This document shows positions 45,735 to 53,216 of a stretch of DNA of 64,000 nucleotides, in pieces. Position numbers and translations under genes: made by a program. This DNA is from Spirobacillus cienkowskii. GTDB lineage: Bacteria > Bdellovibrionota_B > Oligoflexia > Silvanigrellales > Silvanigrellaceae. Each line of letters opens with the position of its first letter. Position 1 is the first letter of the stretch. A model generated the notes under the pieces. The model ran no database searches. It was not told the origin of the DNA and worked only from the letters and a program-made list of their open reading frames with translations. The stretch spans positions 457,501 to 521,500 of the forward strand of contig NZ_CP146516.1 in NCBI RefSeq assembly GCF_037081835.1. The letters are read 5' to 3'.

Positions 45735-46151
45735 ATGAATGATGTATCTCACGTGGCTTATCGATATGCTGCTTTATTTTATTCTATTATAGCAGCATAT
45801 TTTTGGTATCTTTTTTATTCTTTATGGGTTTTTCTTGGTAAAAATTATTTACCACAAGACGTTTCTAATATATTTAGTATTCAAAACAGTAACTTTTATG
45901 CTGTCAGCATTGGTATAGCGACCTTGTTAACGACAATTGTTGTTGGCTCTTTGCTTGCGCATAAAAAGTTGAAAGAATTTATTGTTGACGTAGGTGATGA
46001 GTTGTCTCGTGTTGCATGGCCCACACTGAAAGAAGCTCAAAAAACAACTGTAATTGTTATTGCCCTCGTCATAGTTTCTTCTATTGTCTTGTTTTTTGCA
46101 GACACTGTTTTTTTAAGAATTATCAATCTTATAATGAGTACTGCTGCATAA
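45735..46151 (+). CDS. secE: Preprotein translocase subunit SecE
   Basis: The protein of about 138 residues has three predicted membrane helices as in enterobacteria: two N-terminal (about 15-35 and 55-80) plus the conserved last one. The SecE core GDELSRVAWPTLKEAQKTTVIVIALV is clear. ATG at 45735 with AGGAG about 10 nt upstream is chosen; the longer frame from 45618 runs through sequence with no family similarity. It is directly followed by nusG. Confidence 0.93.
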   Translation: MNDVSHVAYRYAALFYSIIAAYFWYLFYSLWVFLGKNYLPQDVSNIFSIQNSNFYAVSIGIATLLTTIVVGSLLAHKKLKEFIVDVGDELSRVAWPTLKEAQKTTVIVIALVIVSSIVLFFADTVFLRIINLIMSTAA

Positions 46152-46188
46152 ATTACAATAAAAACTATCACGCAAGGAATATAAAAAA

Positions 46189-46809
46189 ATGGCTGAACCC
46201 AAAATCACAGATATTGACAACACATCCAAACCAACTTCATTTACCCATGAAAGATTTAAATGGTTTGCGGTCTTAACTCAGTCTGGTATGGAGAAAAAGG
46301 CAAAGGCAACCTTAGAAGAGCGCATCAAAAAACTCAAAATGAATGATTATTTTGGCCAAATTCTAATACCTACGATGACAGTCGAAAAAATTGACGAAGG
46401 CGGTAAAAAGAAAAAGGTAGAACAAAAAATGATGCCAGGTTATCTTTTTGTTCAAATGGACCCAGAGCATAAGGCAACGTTTGGTTGTGTTAAAGATACT
46501 CCAAAAATTTCTTCTTTTATTGGTGCCGCAGCAAATCAAGATCCTAAACCTGTACCAGACGAAGAGATTAGTCGTATATTTAACCGTGCCGCTGAAGCAA
46601 GCAAATCGGCACCTGCAAAACCTTTGACAGCCTTTGAAAAAGGCGAAAAAGTTAAGGTTATTGACGGTCCATTTACTAATTTTGTGGGCGATATTGATGA
46701 AGTTAAAGCAGATAAAATGAAGCTTCGCTTGCTCATTTCTGTTTTTGGTCGCGCAACACCTGTAGAGCTAGAATTTAATAAAGTTGAAAAACTTAAAGAT
46801 GGTGAATAA
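46189..46809 (+). CDS. nusG: Transcription termination/antitermination protein NusG
   Basis: The 206-residue protein has the NGN domain (FKWFAVLTQSGMEKKAKATLEERI, MMPGYLFVQMDP, PKISSFIGA) and the C-terminal KOW domain (FEKGEKVKVIDGPFTNFVGDIDEV). It binds RNA polymerase and Rho or ribosomal S10. A strong terminator follows immediately, and rplK is not next, unlike the common secE-nusG-rplK order. Confidence 0.96.
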   Translation: MAEPKITDIDNTSKPTSFTHERFKWFAVLTQSGMEKKAKATLEERIKKLKMNDYFGQILIPTMTVEKIDEGGKKKKVEQKMMPGYLFVQMDPEHKATFGCVKDTPKISSFIGAAANQDPKPVPDEEISRIFNRAAEASKSAPAKPLTAFEKGEKVKVIDGPFTNFVGDIDEVKADKMKLRLLISVFGRATPVELEFNKVEKLKDGE

Positions 46810-46840
46810 TCTTCATTAAACTTTGTTTTATTATTGGCAT

Positions 46841-46874
46841 AAAAAAAAGGAGCTTTAAAAGCTCCTTTTTTTTT
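46841..46874 (+). terminator. secE-nusG terminator
   Basis: AAAAAGGAGCTTT pairs with AAAGCTCCTTTTT (46858-46870), followed by more T. It lies 31 bp after the nusG stop. Confidence 0.9.
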
Positions 46875-46931
46875 AATATACTAAATTTAAATTTAAAAAT
46901 TAAAACAAACAAATTTTGAGGTTATCTGTAA

Positions 46932-47318
46932 ATGAATTTTTCGAGTGACAGCAATCATTCAACAGAAAAACGATCGGAAGATCGCTATATGAGTTGTATT
47001 CCTGTTTTAATTCAAAAATTACACGGCTCGCAAATTTGTGAATGTACGTTAATAAATATTTCTCAAAATGGATGTGCTGTTAGAGTTGAAAAAGGTAAAA
47101 TTCAATTTAAAACTGATGAAAATTTTTTATTATTAATGGATCCAAATTTATTTGATTTTAAAGATGAAAATACAATTAAGTTTCAATGTACCTGCAAAAG
47201 AATTGATTTTGAAAAAAATATAATTGGCGCAACTTTTGTAAAAAATCAAAATAATAATTTTGAATATTTAACTAAAATATTAAATTATTTTAAAAAAATA
47301 AGTGAAAATGAATATTGA
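46932..47318 (+). CDS. PilZ domain protein
   Basis: The 128-residue protein has the PilZ c-di-GMP contact motifs: RSEDR near residue 14-18 (RxxxR-like) and NISQNGC (D/NxSxxG) at about 42-48. A predicted beta-barrel and C-terminal helix follow. It is likely a c-di-GMP sensor. It lies 25 bp before a response regulator-TPR gene and is probably co-expressed with it. Confidence 0.82.
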   Translation: MNFSSDSNHSTEKRSEDRYMSCIPVLIQKLHGSQICECTLINISQNGCAVRVEKGKIQFKTDENFLLLMDPNLFDFKDENTIKFQCTCKRIDFEKNIIGATFVKNQNNNFEYLTKILNYFKKISENEY

Positions 47319-47343
47319 AACATGAGGAAAGGTTTCTTTAATT

Positions 47344-48519
47344 ATGTCTCAAATATGTGAATTATCAAAAGATATGACTTATCTAATTATTGATCAAAGC
47401 GAAGGATTTCGTAATTTAATTTCAACATTTCTAAAATTCTTGGGATTTACAAATATTTACCAATCAATTACTACCAGTATTGGAATTGAAATATTAAGTA
47501 ATAAAAAAATTGATTTTGTAATATGTGAATTAGATATGCCGGAAATAAATGGTATTGAATTGCTTAAAGAAATAAGAGATTCATCAGAAATTTCAAGTAT
47601 TGCCTTTTTAATGATTAGCAATAATGCTACAAGAGAAGATATTGCTTTGCTTGGAGAATATGAAATTGATGGGTTTTTGAAAAAACCATTTTCATTTCAT
47701 GATTTATCGCAAAAAATTCCTAGCTGCGTGATCAATAGTAATGATCCTAACAAAATAGAATTTCATTTTCAAGAAGCAAAATTATTACTAAAAAAAGGAA
47801 CGTTAAATTTAGCTTTAAATAAATATGAATGGTTGTTAAAAAAGTTGCCAAAATCGTCTAGAGCACGAGTAGGATTATCAAAATGTAATAGGTTGATGAA
47901 AAACTATAAACGATCGATAGAGCTATGCAAAGAAGCAATAAATTCAAATTCTTTATTTGTACAGTCATTTGATGAATTAGCACAAAGTTATATGGCAATA
48001 AATAAAATAGAAATTGCACTAGATCATTTTAAACAAGCATTTTCTTTAAGTCCAAATAATCCAATTCGCTACGAGAGAGTTGCAAACTTATTAATCGATT
48101 GCCAAAGATTTAAAGAAGCAGAAGAAGTACTCGAATTGGCTGTAAATAATGGGGTTGTTTATCCTAATATCTATGAGCAATATGGGAAAACATTATTTTA
48201 TCAAAAAAAATTAGAAAAAGCTTCTCTATATTTTGAAAAAGCTTTGTTGTCTGATCCTAATAATAGAAGTTTAATTAACTTAATGGGAATTTGTTTAAAA
48301 GATTTAAATAAACATGAAGAAGCTTTAAAATATTATAATAATGCCATCAAAGCCTTTCCTACTGATACAAAAGTACTATTTAATAAAGCACTATGCTTTT
48401 ATGACATGCAAGAATTCGATAAAGCAAAAAAGTTGATGGAATATATTTTAAAACTTGACCCACGAAATGAAAAAGCAATAAAAAAGTTAGAAGAGTTGAG
48501 TGTTTTAGAGTTTAAATAA
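47344..48519 (+). CDS. TPR protein with receiver-like domain, phospho-acceptor Asp replaced by Glu
   Basis: The 391-residue protein has the same layout as the one at 33748: receiver domain (about 10-128) then six or more TPR units (about 145-390). The receiver differs: the acidic pair reads IDQS (Asp17-Gln18). The acceptor in DFVICELDMPEING is Glu62 where CheY has Asp57. The conserved Lys in LKKPF is kept. Glu can mimic phospho-Asp, so the domain may be locked in one state. It is coupled with the PilZ gene. Confidence 0.83.
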   Translation: MSQICELSKDMTYLIIDQSEGFRNLISTFLKFLGFTNIYQSITTSIGIEILSNKKIDFVICELDMPEINGIELLKEIRDSSEISSIAFLMISNNATREDIALLGEYEIDGFLKKPFSFHDLSQKIPSCVINSNDPNKIEFHFQEAKLLLKKGTLNLALNKYEWLLKKLPKSSRARVGLSKCNRLMKNYKRSIELCKEAINSNSLFVQSFDELAQSYMAINKIEIALDHFKQAFSLSPNNPIRYERVANLLIDCQRFKEAEEVLELAVNNGVVYPNIYEQYGKTLFYQKKLEKASLYFEKALLSDPNNRSLINLMGICLKDLNKHEEALKYYNNAIKAFPTDTKVLFNKALCFYDMQEFDKAKKLMEYILKLDPRNEKAIKKLEELSVLEFK

Positions 48520-48611
48520 ATTTTAATAAGTATTGACAATAATTGATTTATTTGAGAGTTCTAGTTTTCTAGATTATTGTTATAACTTTAAAAATTTATG
48601 GAGACTTTACT

Positions 48612-50399
48612 ATGATGAAATGGTGGGGTTGGGGAGATCCGCAAAAAACTTTTCCAATGCATGATAAACCAAATTTATGGAATTGGTTAAGTGAAATTTT
48701 AAATTTAACCAGTGATCAAAAAGTAACTGAAGTTGTTGCAAGATCTCAAGTCAATATGCCTTCTCCAAACATGAATGATGATTTTTTATTAGAAGTTTCA
48801 AGTCGACTTGAGAAAAATCAAATTTTTACAAATGATGATGAAAGACTATTGCATTCTTATGGAAAATCATACGCTGATTTATTTTATGCTCGCAAAGGGA
48901 TTGTTAAAAGAGCACCTGACTTAATCATATACCCTAAAACACATGAAGAAGTTGAAATGATAATGAAGTCAGCACATTTTCACAATGTTTGCGTGATACC
49001 GTTTGGCGGAGGCACAAATATTGTAGGAGGTGTTGATCCAAGAGATCAAACGATAACAGCTAAAGGTGTGCGCACTATTGTTTCTTTAGATATGAAACAT
49101 ATGAACAAAGTACTTTCTGTTGATCCAAAATCTCACACAGCAGTAATTCAAGCAGGTGCAATTGGTCCAGATTTAGAAAACCAATTGCAGGAACAAGGTT
49201 GGTCTTTAGGGCATTTTCCAGATTCGTTTGAGTATTCTACCTTAGGTGGTTGGTTAGCAACGCGTTCAGCAGGAATGCAATCTGATGCTTATGGTAAAAT
49301 TGAAGACATGCTTGTTTCTTTAAAAATGGTTGCTCCAGTTGGCACAATCGTGACAAGAACAGTTCCAACTTCAAGTGCCGGTCCAGATATAAATAAATGG
49401 GTTGTTGGATTGGAAGGTATTTTAGGAGTTATCACAGAAGCGACAATGCGAATTCATAAATTACCAGAAATTAAAGATTACAAAGGTTTTATATTTCCAA
49501 GTTTTGAAAAAGGTGTTGCGGCGATTCAAGAATGTTTAGATAAAAATTGGATTCCAAGTATGATACGTTTGCAAGATGCTGGAGAATCAAAATTAGCATT
49601 TAATATGAAATCACCTAAAACAGGAGTCGAAGCATTATTACAAAAACAAATAAAAAACTTCCTAACACTGACTGGGTATACAAGTCCATGCATTATGATT
49701 ATAGGATTTGAAGGAGAACCGAAAAATACTAAAATAATTTCACAAGAAGTCCTTAAAATATTAAAAAAATATAGAGCATTTTCTTTAGGAAAAAATGTAA
49801 GTAAAACATGGTCAAAAGATAAATTTAATATCCCTTACCTTAGAGATTATGTGATGGATTATGGAATTATGGTTGATGTCGCTGAAACTGCAGCAACATG
49901 GTCTAAAATTTTACCAGTATATTATAAAACGATAGAAGAAATTAAAAACAAATTTCATGAAGAAAATGATGGGTATGGATATGTTGGTTGTCACATTTCT
50001 CATACTTATAAAACTGGAGCCTGTCTTTATTTTACCTATGCAACAAAGCAGATACCTGGTAATGAGATGGCGCAATATTATTCTTTTAAAAAACTCATTA
50101 CGGACACATTTTTAAAAAATGGCGCAACATTAACGCATCATCATGCAGTGGGTTATGATCATTCTCCCTGGATGGAAACTGAGATATCAGCAACTGGAAT
50201 AAAAGCGTTAAAAGCAGTAAAAGTATCTCTGGATCCTAAAAATATTTGCAACCCAAATAAACTACTCCCAGTGGAAGAAGAAATGCGTTTAGGTGTTTTT
50301 GGAATTGACGCCCCTGAAATGGTTCAGCAAAACAAGGCTAGAGCTAAAAAGAGAAGTGGGCACATGGGACGCAGCACTCACGAACAGCCTGTTGAGTAA
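48612..50399 (+). CDS. FAD-linked alkyldihydroxyacetone-phosphate synthase (AGPS-like)
   Basis: The 595-residue flavoprotein starts MMKWWGWGDP, a hallmark of bacterial AGPS-like enzymes. The FAD-binding part shows YPKTHEEVEMIMKSAHFHNVCVIPFGGGTNIVGG and YSTLGGWLATRSAG. The C-terminal catalytic region has GCHISHTY and THHHAVGYDHSPWM. AGPS swaps the acyl chain of acyl-DHAP for a fatty alcohol, making the ether bond of ether lipids. The 3' end overlaps the convergent SDR gene by 111 nt. A fatty acyl-CoA reductase nearby could supply the alcohol. Confidence 0.87.
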   Translation: MMKWWGWGDPQKTFPMHDKPNLWNWLSEILNLTSDQKVTEVVARSQVNMPSPNMNDDFLLEVSSRLEKNQIFTNDDERLLHSYGKSYADLFYARKGIVKRAPDLIIYPKTHEEVEMIMKSAHFHNVCVIPFGGGTNIVGGVDPRDQTITAKGVRTIVSLDMKHMNKVLSVDPKSHTAVIQAGAIGPDLENQLQEQGWSLGHFPDSFEYSTLGGWLATRSAGMQSDAYGKIEDMLVSLKMVAPVGTIVTRTVPTSSAGPDINKWVVGLEGILGVITEATMRIHKLPEIKDYKGFIFPSFEKGVAAIQECLDKNWIPSMIRLQDAGESKLAFNMKSPKTGVEALLQKQIKNFLTLTGYTSPCIMIIGFEGEPKNTKIISQEVLKILKKYRAFSLGKNVSKTWSKDKFNIPYLRDYVMDYGIMVDVAETAATWSKILPVYYKTIEEIKNKFHEENDGYGYVGCHISHTYKTGACLYFTYATKQIPGNEMAQYYSFKKLITDTFLKNGATLTHHHAVGYDHSPWMETEISATGIKALKAVKVSLDPKNICNPNKLLPVEEEMRLGVFGIDAPEMVQQNKARAKKRSGHMGRSTHEQPVE

Positions 50400-51131
50400 A
50401 CCAGGAACGGCTATTTTTTGTCCTTTCATGAGCGCTTTAAAACCAAATTTTGCGACTTCTTCAGCGCTCATTCCATTTTTAAAATTAATTTTTGCATGAA
50501 TGTTAGAACGAGTCCGAAACTCAGTATTTGTGGTTCCTGGGCAAAGCGTTGTGACTTTTATACCGTATTTTTTATTTTCATGGCGTAATGAACTAGAAAA
50601 TGAAAGTAAAAATGCTTTACATGCTCCATAAACAGATTGATATGGTACAGGGGTAAAAGAATAAACTGAGGCGACGTTAAGAATATAACCAAAATTCTTT
50701 TGAATCATAGAAGGTAAAACAATTTTAGTTAAAGCTAATGTAACATCAATTTGAATTCGTACCATATCAAGTTCTTTTTGAATATCTGTTTGTTTAAAAC
50801 TGCCATGAACTCCAAAACCTGCATTGTTAATTAAAGCATCGATTGTGATTTGTTCAGTTAATAGAAAATTTTCAATTTCATTTATAGAGCTTAATTTTGT
50901 CAAATCTGCTGGTAGAACATAAACAGTTGAATTAAAATTTTCTTTAGCATAGTGGGCGAGATCCTGGAGTCTTTGCTGATCTCGAGCAACGGCAACAATA
51001 TCAAATCCTTCTTGAATAAAAACTTTTGCAATTGCATAACCTATTCCGCTAGAAGCTCCGGTTATTAAAGCAACTTGCTTTTTTGATGTATTATGTGTTT
51101 TGTTCTCGTTGATTGATTTTAATAGATTCAT
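50289..51131 (-). CDS. Short-chain dehydrogenase/reductase
   Basis: The 280-residue classical SDR has TGASSGIGYAIAK (cofactor), NNAGFG, the catalytic NVASVYSF with Ser, and YGACK (Tyr-Lys). The C-terminus (NRLFVSAASHVPTSLFSSSLVLLNHF) is of the membrane-associated lipid-reductase type. In the ether-lipid context it is a candidate acyl/alkyl-DHAP reductase. Its last 111 nt are antisense to the AGPS-like gene, and both reading frames look real. Its start overlaps the acyltransferase gene by 41 nt. Confidence 0.85.
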   Translation of the reverse strand: MNLLKSINENKTHNTSKKQVALITGASSGIGYAIAKVFIQEGFDIVAVARDQQRLQDLAHYAKENFNSTVYVLPADLTKLSSINEIENFLLTEQITIDALINNAGFGVHGSFKQTDIQKELDMVRIQIDVTLALTKIVLPSMIQKNFGYILNVASVYSFTPVPYQSVYGACKAFLLSFSSSLRHENKKYGIKVTTLCPGTTNTEFRTRSNIHAKINFKNGMSAEEVAKFGFKALMKGQKIAVPGLLNRLFVSAASHVPTSLFSSSLVLLNHFRGVNSKNT

Positions 51132-51963
51132 AAATATTTATTGTCACCTCTTTTTTTAAACTGAAGTATTGATTTTCCTGCTGCTTAATTGCAGATGAAA
51201 TTTGTTGAATTAAATCTGCATAGCCTTCTCGTCCTTGTAATGATGTTTTTGGTGATATAAGATCCATACTCATATAAAAGCGAGAATTTCTTGCAGGATA
51301 ATTAGAATAAATTTCCTGTTTATCACCTCTTAAATAAATACACAAAACATTACAATTAGGAACTCCTTGCAAAATTTTTCCAACTCCATAAGTAAGTTTT
51401 TTAGACTCAAATTTACCGGTGCGGCTTCTTTTGCCTTCGGGAAATATAGTTATAATTTCTCCTTTAGAAAGTAAATTTTGGCAGATAGTTAAAATTTCAT
51501 TATGATGAGAAGAATCGGCATCCCTATGAATAAAAATACATTTAGCAATAAATGCAATAATTCTATAACGTAATTTTTTTCCAAAAAAGTCTCCAGCGGG
51601 TAAATTCCACGAAAAATATCGAAAATTAAAAATATACCAGGTGGGGGGTGCGAGTGCCCAAATTATGAGACAGGAGTCAATAAAAGTTAAATGATTTGGA
51701 CAGATTATTAATGGTTTATTTTGTTTTACAAGTTTTTTAAATTTTTTGCGAATAAATTTTACATTTTCAATTTTATAGTTTAGAATATATTTAAATATAA
51801 AAATAAGAGAATAGAAAAATGGAATTAAAACTATAAAACTAATAAATTTTTGAATTGCTAATCTTTTATTTGTATATTTTACAAAAATATTATTTTTTTC
51901 TAGCGTAGAATTTCTATTTATGAGAGCTTTAGAAGACAGATTATGACGACCACTATTTTGCAT
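51091..51963 (-). CDS. 1-acyl-glycerol-3-phosphate acyltransferase (PlsC family)
   Basis: The 290-residue membrane protein has one N-terminal hydrophobic segment (about 38-63). The acyltransferase motifs follow: NHLTFIDSCLI (NHx4D) and the substrate-binding FPEGKRSRTGK. It transfers acyl groups to lysophosphatidate or a related glycerolipid. It is the first gene of the leftward pair with the SDR; coupling by overlap suggests they act together in glycerolipid or ether-lipid synthesis. Confidence 0.87.
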   Translation of the reverse strand: MQNSGRHNLSSKALINRNSTLEKNNIFVKYTNKRLAIQKFISFIVLIPFFYSLIFIFKYILNYKIENVKFIRKKFKKLVKQNKPLIICPNHLTFIDSCLIIWALAPPTWYIFNFRYFSWNLPAGDFFGKKLRYRIIAFIAKCIFIHRDADSSHHNEILTICQNLLSKGEIITIFPEGKRSRTGKFESKKLTYGVGKILQGVPNCNVLCIYLRGDKQEIYSNYPARNSRFYMSMDLISPKTSLQGREGYADLIQQISSAIKQQENQYFSLKKEVTINIYESIKINQREQNT

Positions 51964-52030
51964 TATCTAACCTCCTATTTTTATTAGAATTTGATAATAT
52001 TTGATTTTTAAGAATTGTAAATAATAATAA

Positions 52031-52073
52031 CAATATTTTTTCAGTATGGATAATTCATACTGAAAAAATATTG
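52031..52073. repeat. Perfect 18-bp inverted repeat between divergent genes
   Basis: CAATATTTTTTCAGTATG (52031-52048) is repeated exactly in reverse complement at 52056-52073 around the 7-nt loop GATAATT. The T-run is on the 5' arm and no T-run follows on either strand, so it is not an ordinary terminator. It stands between the PlsC gene and the first ParB-like lipoprotein gene. Confidence 0.85.
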
Positions 52074-52139
52074 AATGAGATTTTGATTGGTTTTGAGGAG
52101 TCAATAATTGATGTTATACTTTTAAAAAAGGGAATCTAT

Positions 52140-53030
52140 ATGTCTATTTTTTTGGGCAAATATTTTTGTTTAACAAACACTATTATATGTCTATTTCTTG
52201 TTTATTCATGTACGTCTGATGATTCTGTAAATTCAAATTCAAAAACCGCTTTGCGTTCTACTGTTACATGTGCAACAGGTGATTCTGAATCTGTTGAATA
52301 CCCTGTTTGTTCTTATAATTTAAAAGAGGGAAAAGTTTGTTCAGTCACTTTAGAACAAATTCGCCCAGGGCAGTTTAATTATGGTGAAGAATATGTATAC
52401 AAAATTGTAAAAAAATATCTTAAAAATATAAAAAAAAATCAAGAAATGTATTGTAAAAAACCACTTAATATTGTAATAGGACCTTCATTTAATCAAGGTT
52501 ATTTTCTTACTGATGGACATCATAGAGCAAAGAGTATAGAAATTTTTAAAACTGAGCATAACATTGAATACTTATTATTATTTAAAATTGAAAGAAATTA
52601 TTTTATTAACAATTATGTTAAAAATAATGAAGAATTTTGGAAAGATATGGAAAAAAACAATTATGTTTATCTTAAAGATAAGGGACAGTTAAGATCTGCA
52701 GAAGAGCTACCAAAAAAAATGAGTGAACTTACAAATGATCCTTTACGATCATTGTTAGCTTATGTTGCTGAAGATGGGCTAAAATTTTGTTTTAATACAA
52801 AGAGTCCAACTTATGGAAATTTTGCTGAGTTTAAATGGGCCGAATATTTTAGAAGATTTAACGAACTTAGTGAATATCATGATGGTAGCAATTACTGCGA
52901 CTATAGACAAAAAATTATTAACCTTAAAAGTTTAGGTAATATCTGCAAACTACCTCAAGCAATAGATTTGCCTGGATTTTCATTAGAAAAAATTAGCGAT
53001 AATAAAGAAAAAATAGTTAATTGTAATTAA
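52140..53030 (+). CDS. Lipoprotein with ParB-like nuclease fold domain (ParBc_2-like)
   Basis: The protein of about 296 residues has a leader with a possible lipobox (LVYSC, Cys24). The core resembles the putative ParB-like family: LEQIRPGQFNYGEEYV, NIVIGPSFNQGYFLTDGHHRAKSI (Asp125-Gly-His-His-Arg) and FAEFKWAEYFRRF. It is co-linear with the first 290 residues of the next gene. ATG at 52140 with AAGGGAA upstream is chosen over 52071, which falls in the palindrome. Function unknown; extracytoplasmic location argues against plasmid partitioning. Confidence 0.78.
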   Translation: MSIFLGKYFCLTNTIICLFLVYSCTSDDSVNSNSKTALRSTVTCATGDSESVEYPVCSYNLKEGKVCSVTLEQIRPGQFNYGEEYVYKIVKKYLKNIKKNQEMYCKKPLNIVIGPSFNQGYFLTDGHHRAKSIEIFKTEHNIEYLLLFKIERNYFINNYVKNNEEFWKDMEKNNYVYLKDKGQLRSAEELPKKMSELTNDPLRSLLAYVAEDGLKFCFNTKSPTYGNFAEFKWAEYFRRFNELSEYHDGSNYCDYRQKIINLKSLGNICKLPQAIDLPGFSLEKISDNKEKIVNCN

Positions 53031-53156
53031 TTATTTAATTATGTTAAAAATTATAAAAAATCAGATAAAATATGTCTAATAATACATATTGAAGTTTGGA
53101 AAAATATATAATTCATTTAAAAATTCTTGATTTTATTAGATTATTGTGGTTTTGTT

Positions 53157-53211
53157 TTATCTCCTTCATATTCTGTTTGTAATTTTTGAGTATGGTAATA
53201 AAAGGAGATAA
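53157..53211 (+). promoter_or_regulatory. Stem that masks the Shine-Dalgarno of the phytase lipoprotein gene
   Basis: TTATCTCCTT (53157-53166) is perfectly complementary to AAGGAGATAA (53202-53211), which contains the AAGGAG ribosome-binding site 9 nt before the ATG at 53217. The loop is 35 nt. In the mRNA this 10-bp helix would hide the site, as in RNA thermometers or riboswitch-like leaders. Confidence 0.6.
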
Positions 53212-53216
53212 GTAGA

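Noticed and set aside
52031-52073. Intrinsic terminator of the first ParB-like gene region
   Set aside because: The T-run is in the 5' arm and no T-run follows the 3' arm in either direction.
52071-52139. Upstream start for the first ParB-like lipoprotein
   Set aside because: It falls in the palindrome, has no ribosome site and would bury the signal peptide; ATG at 52140 has AAGGGAA upstream.
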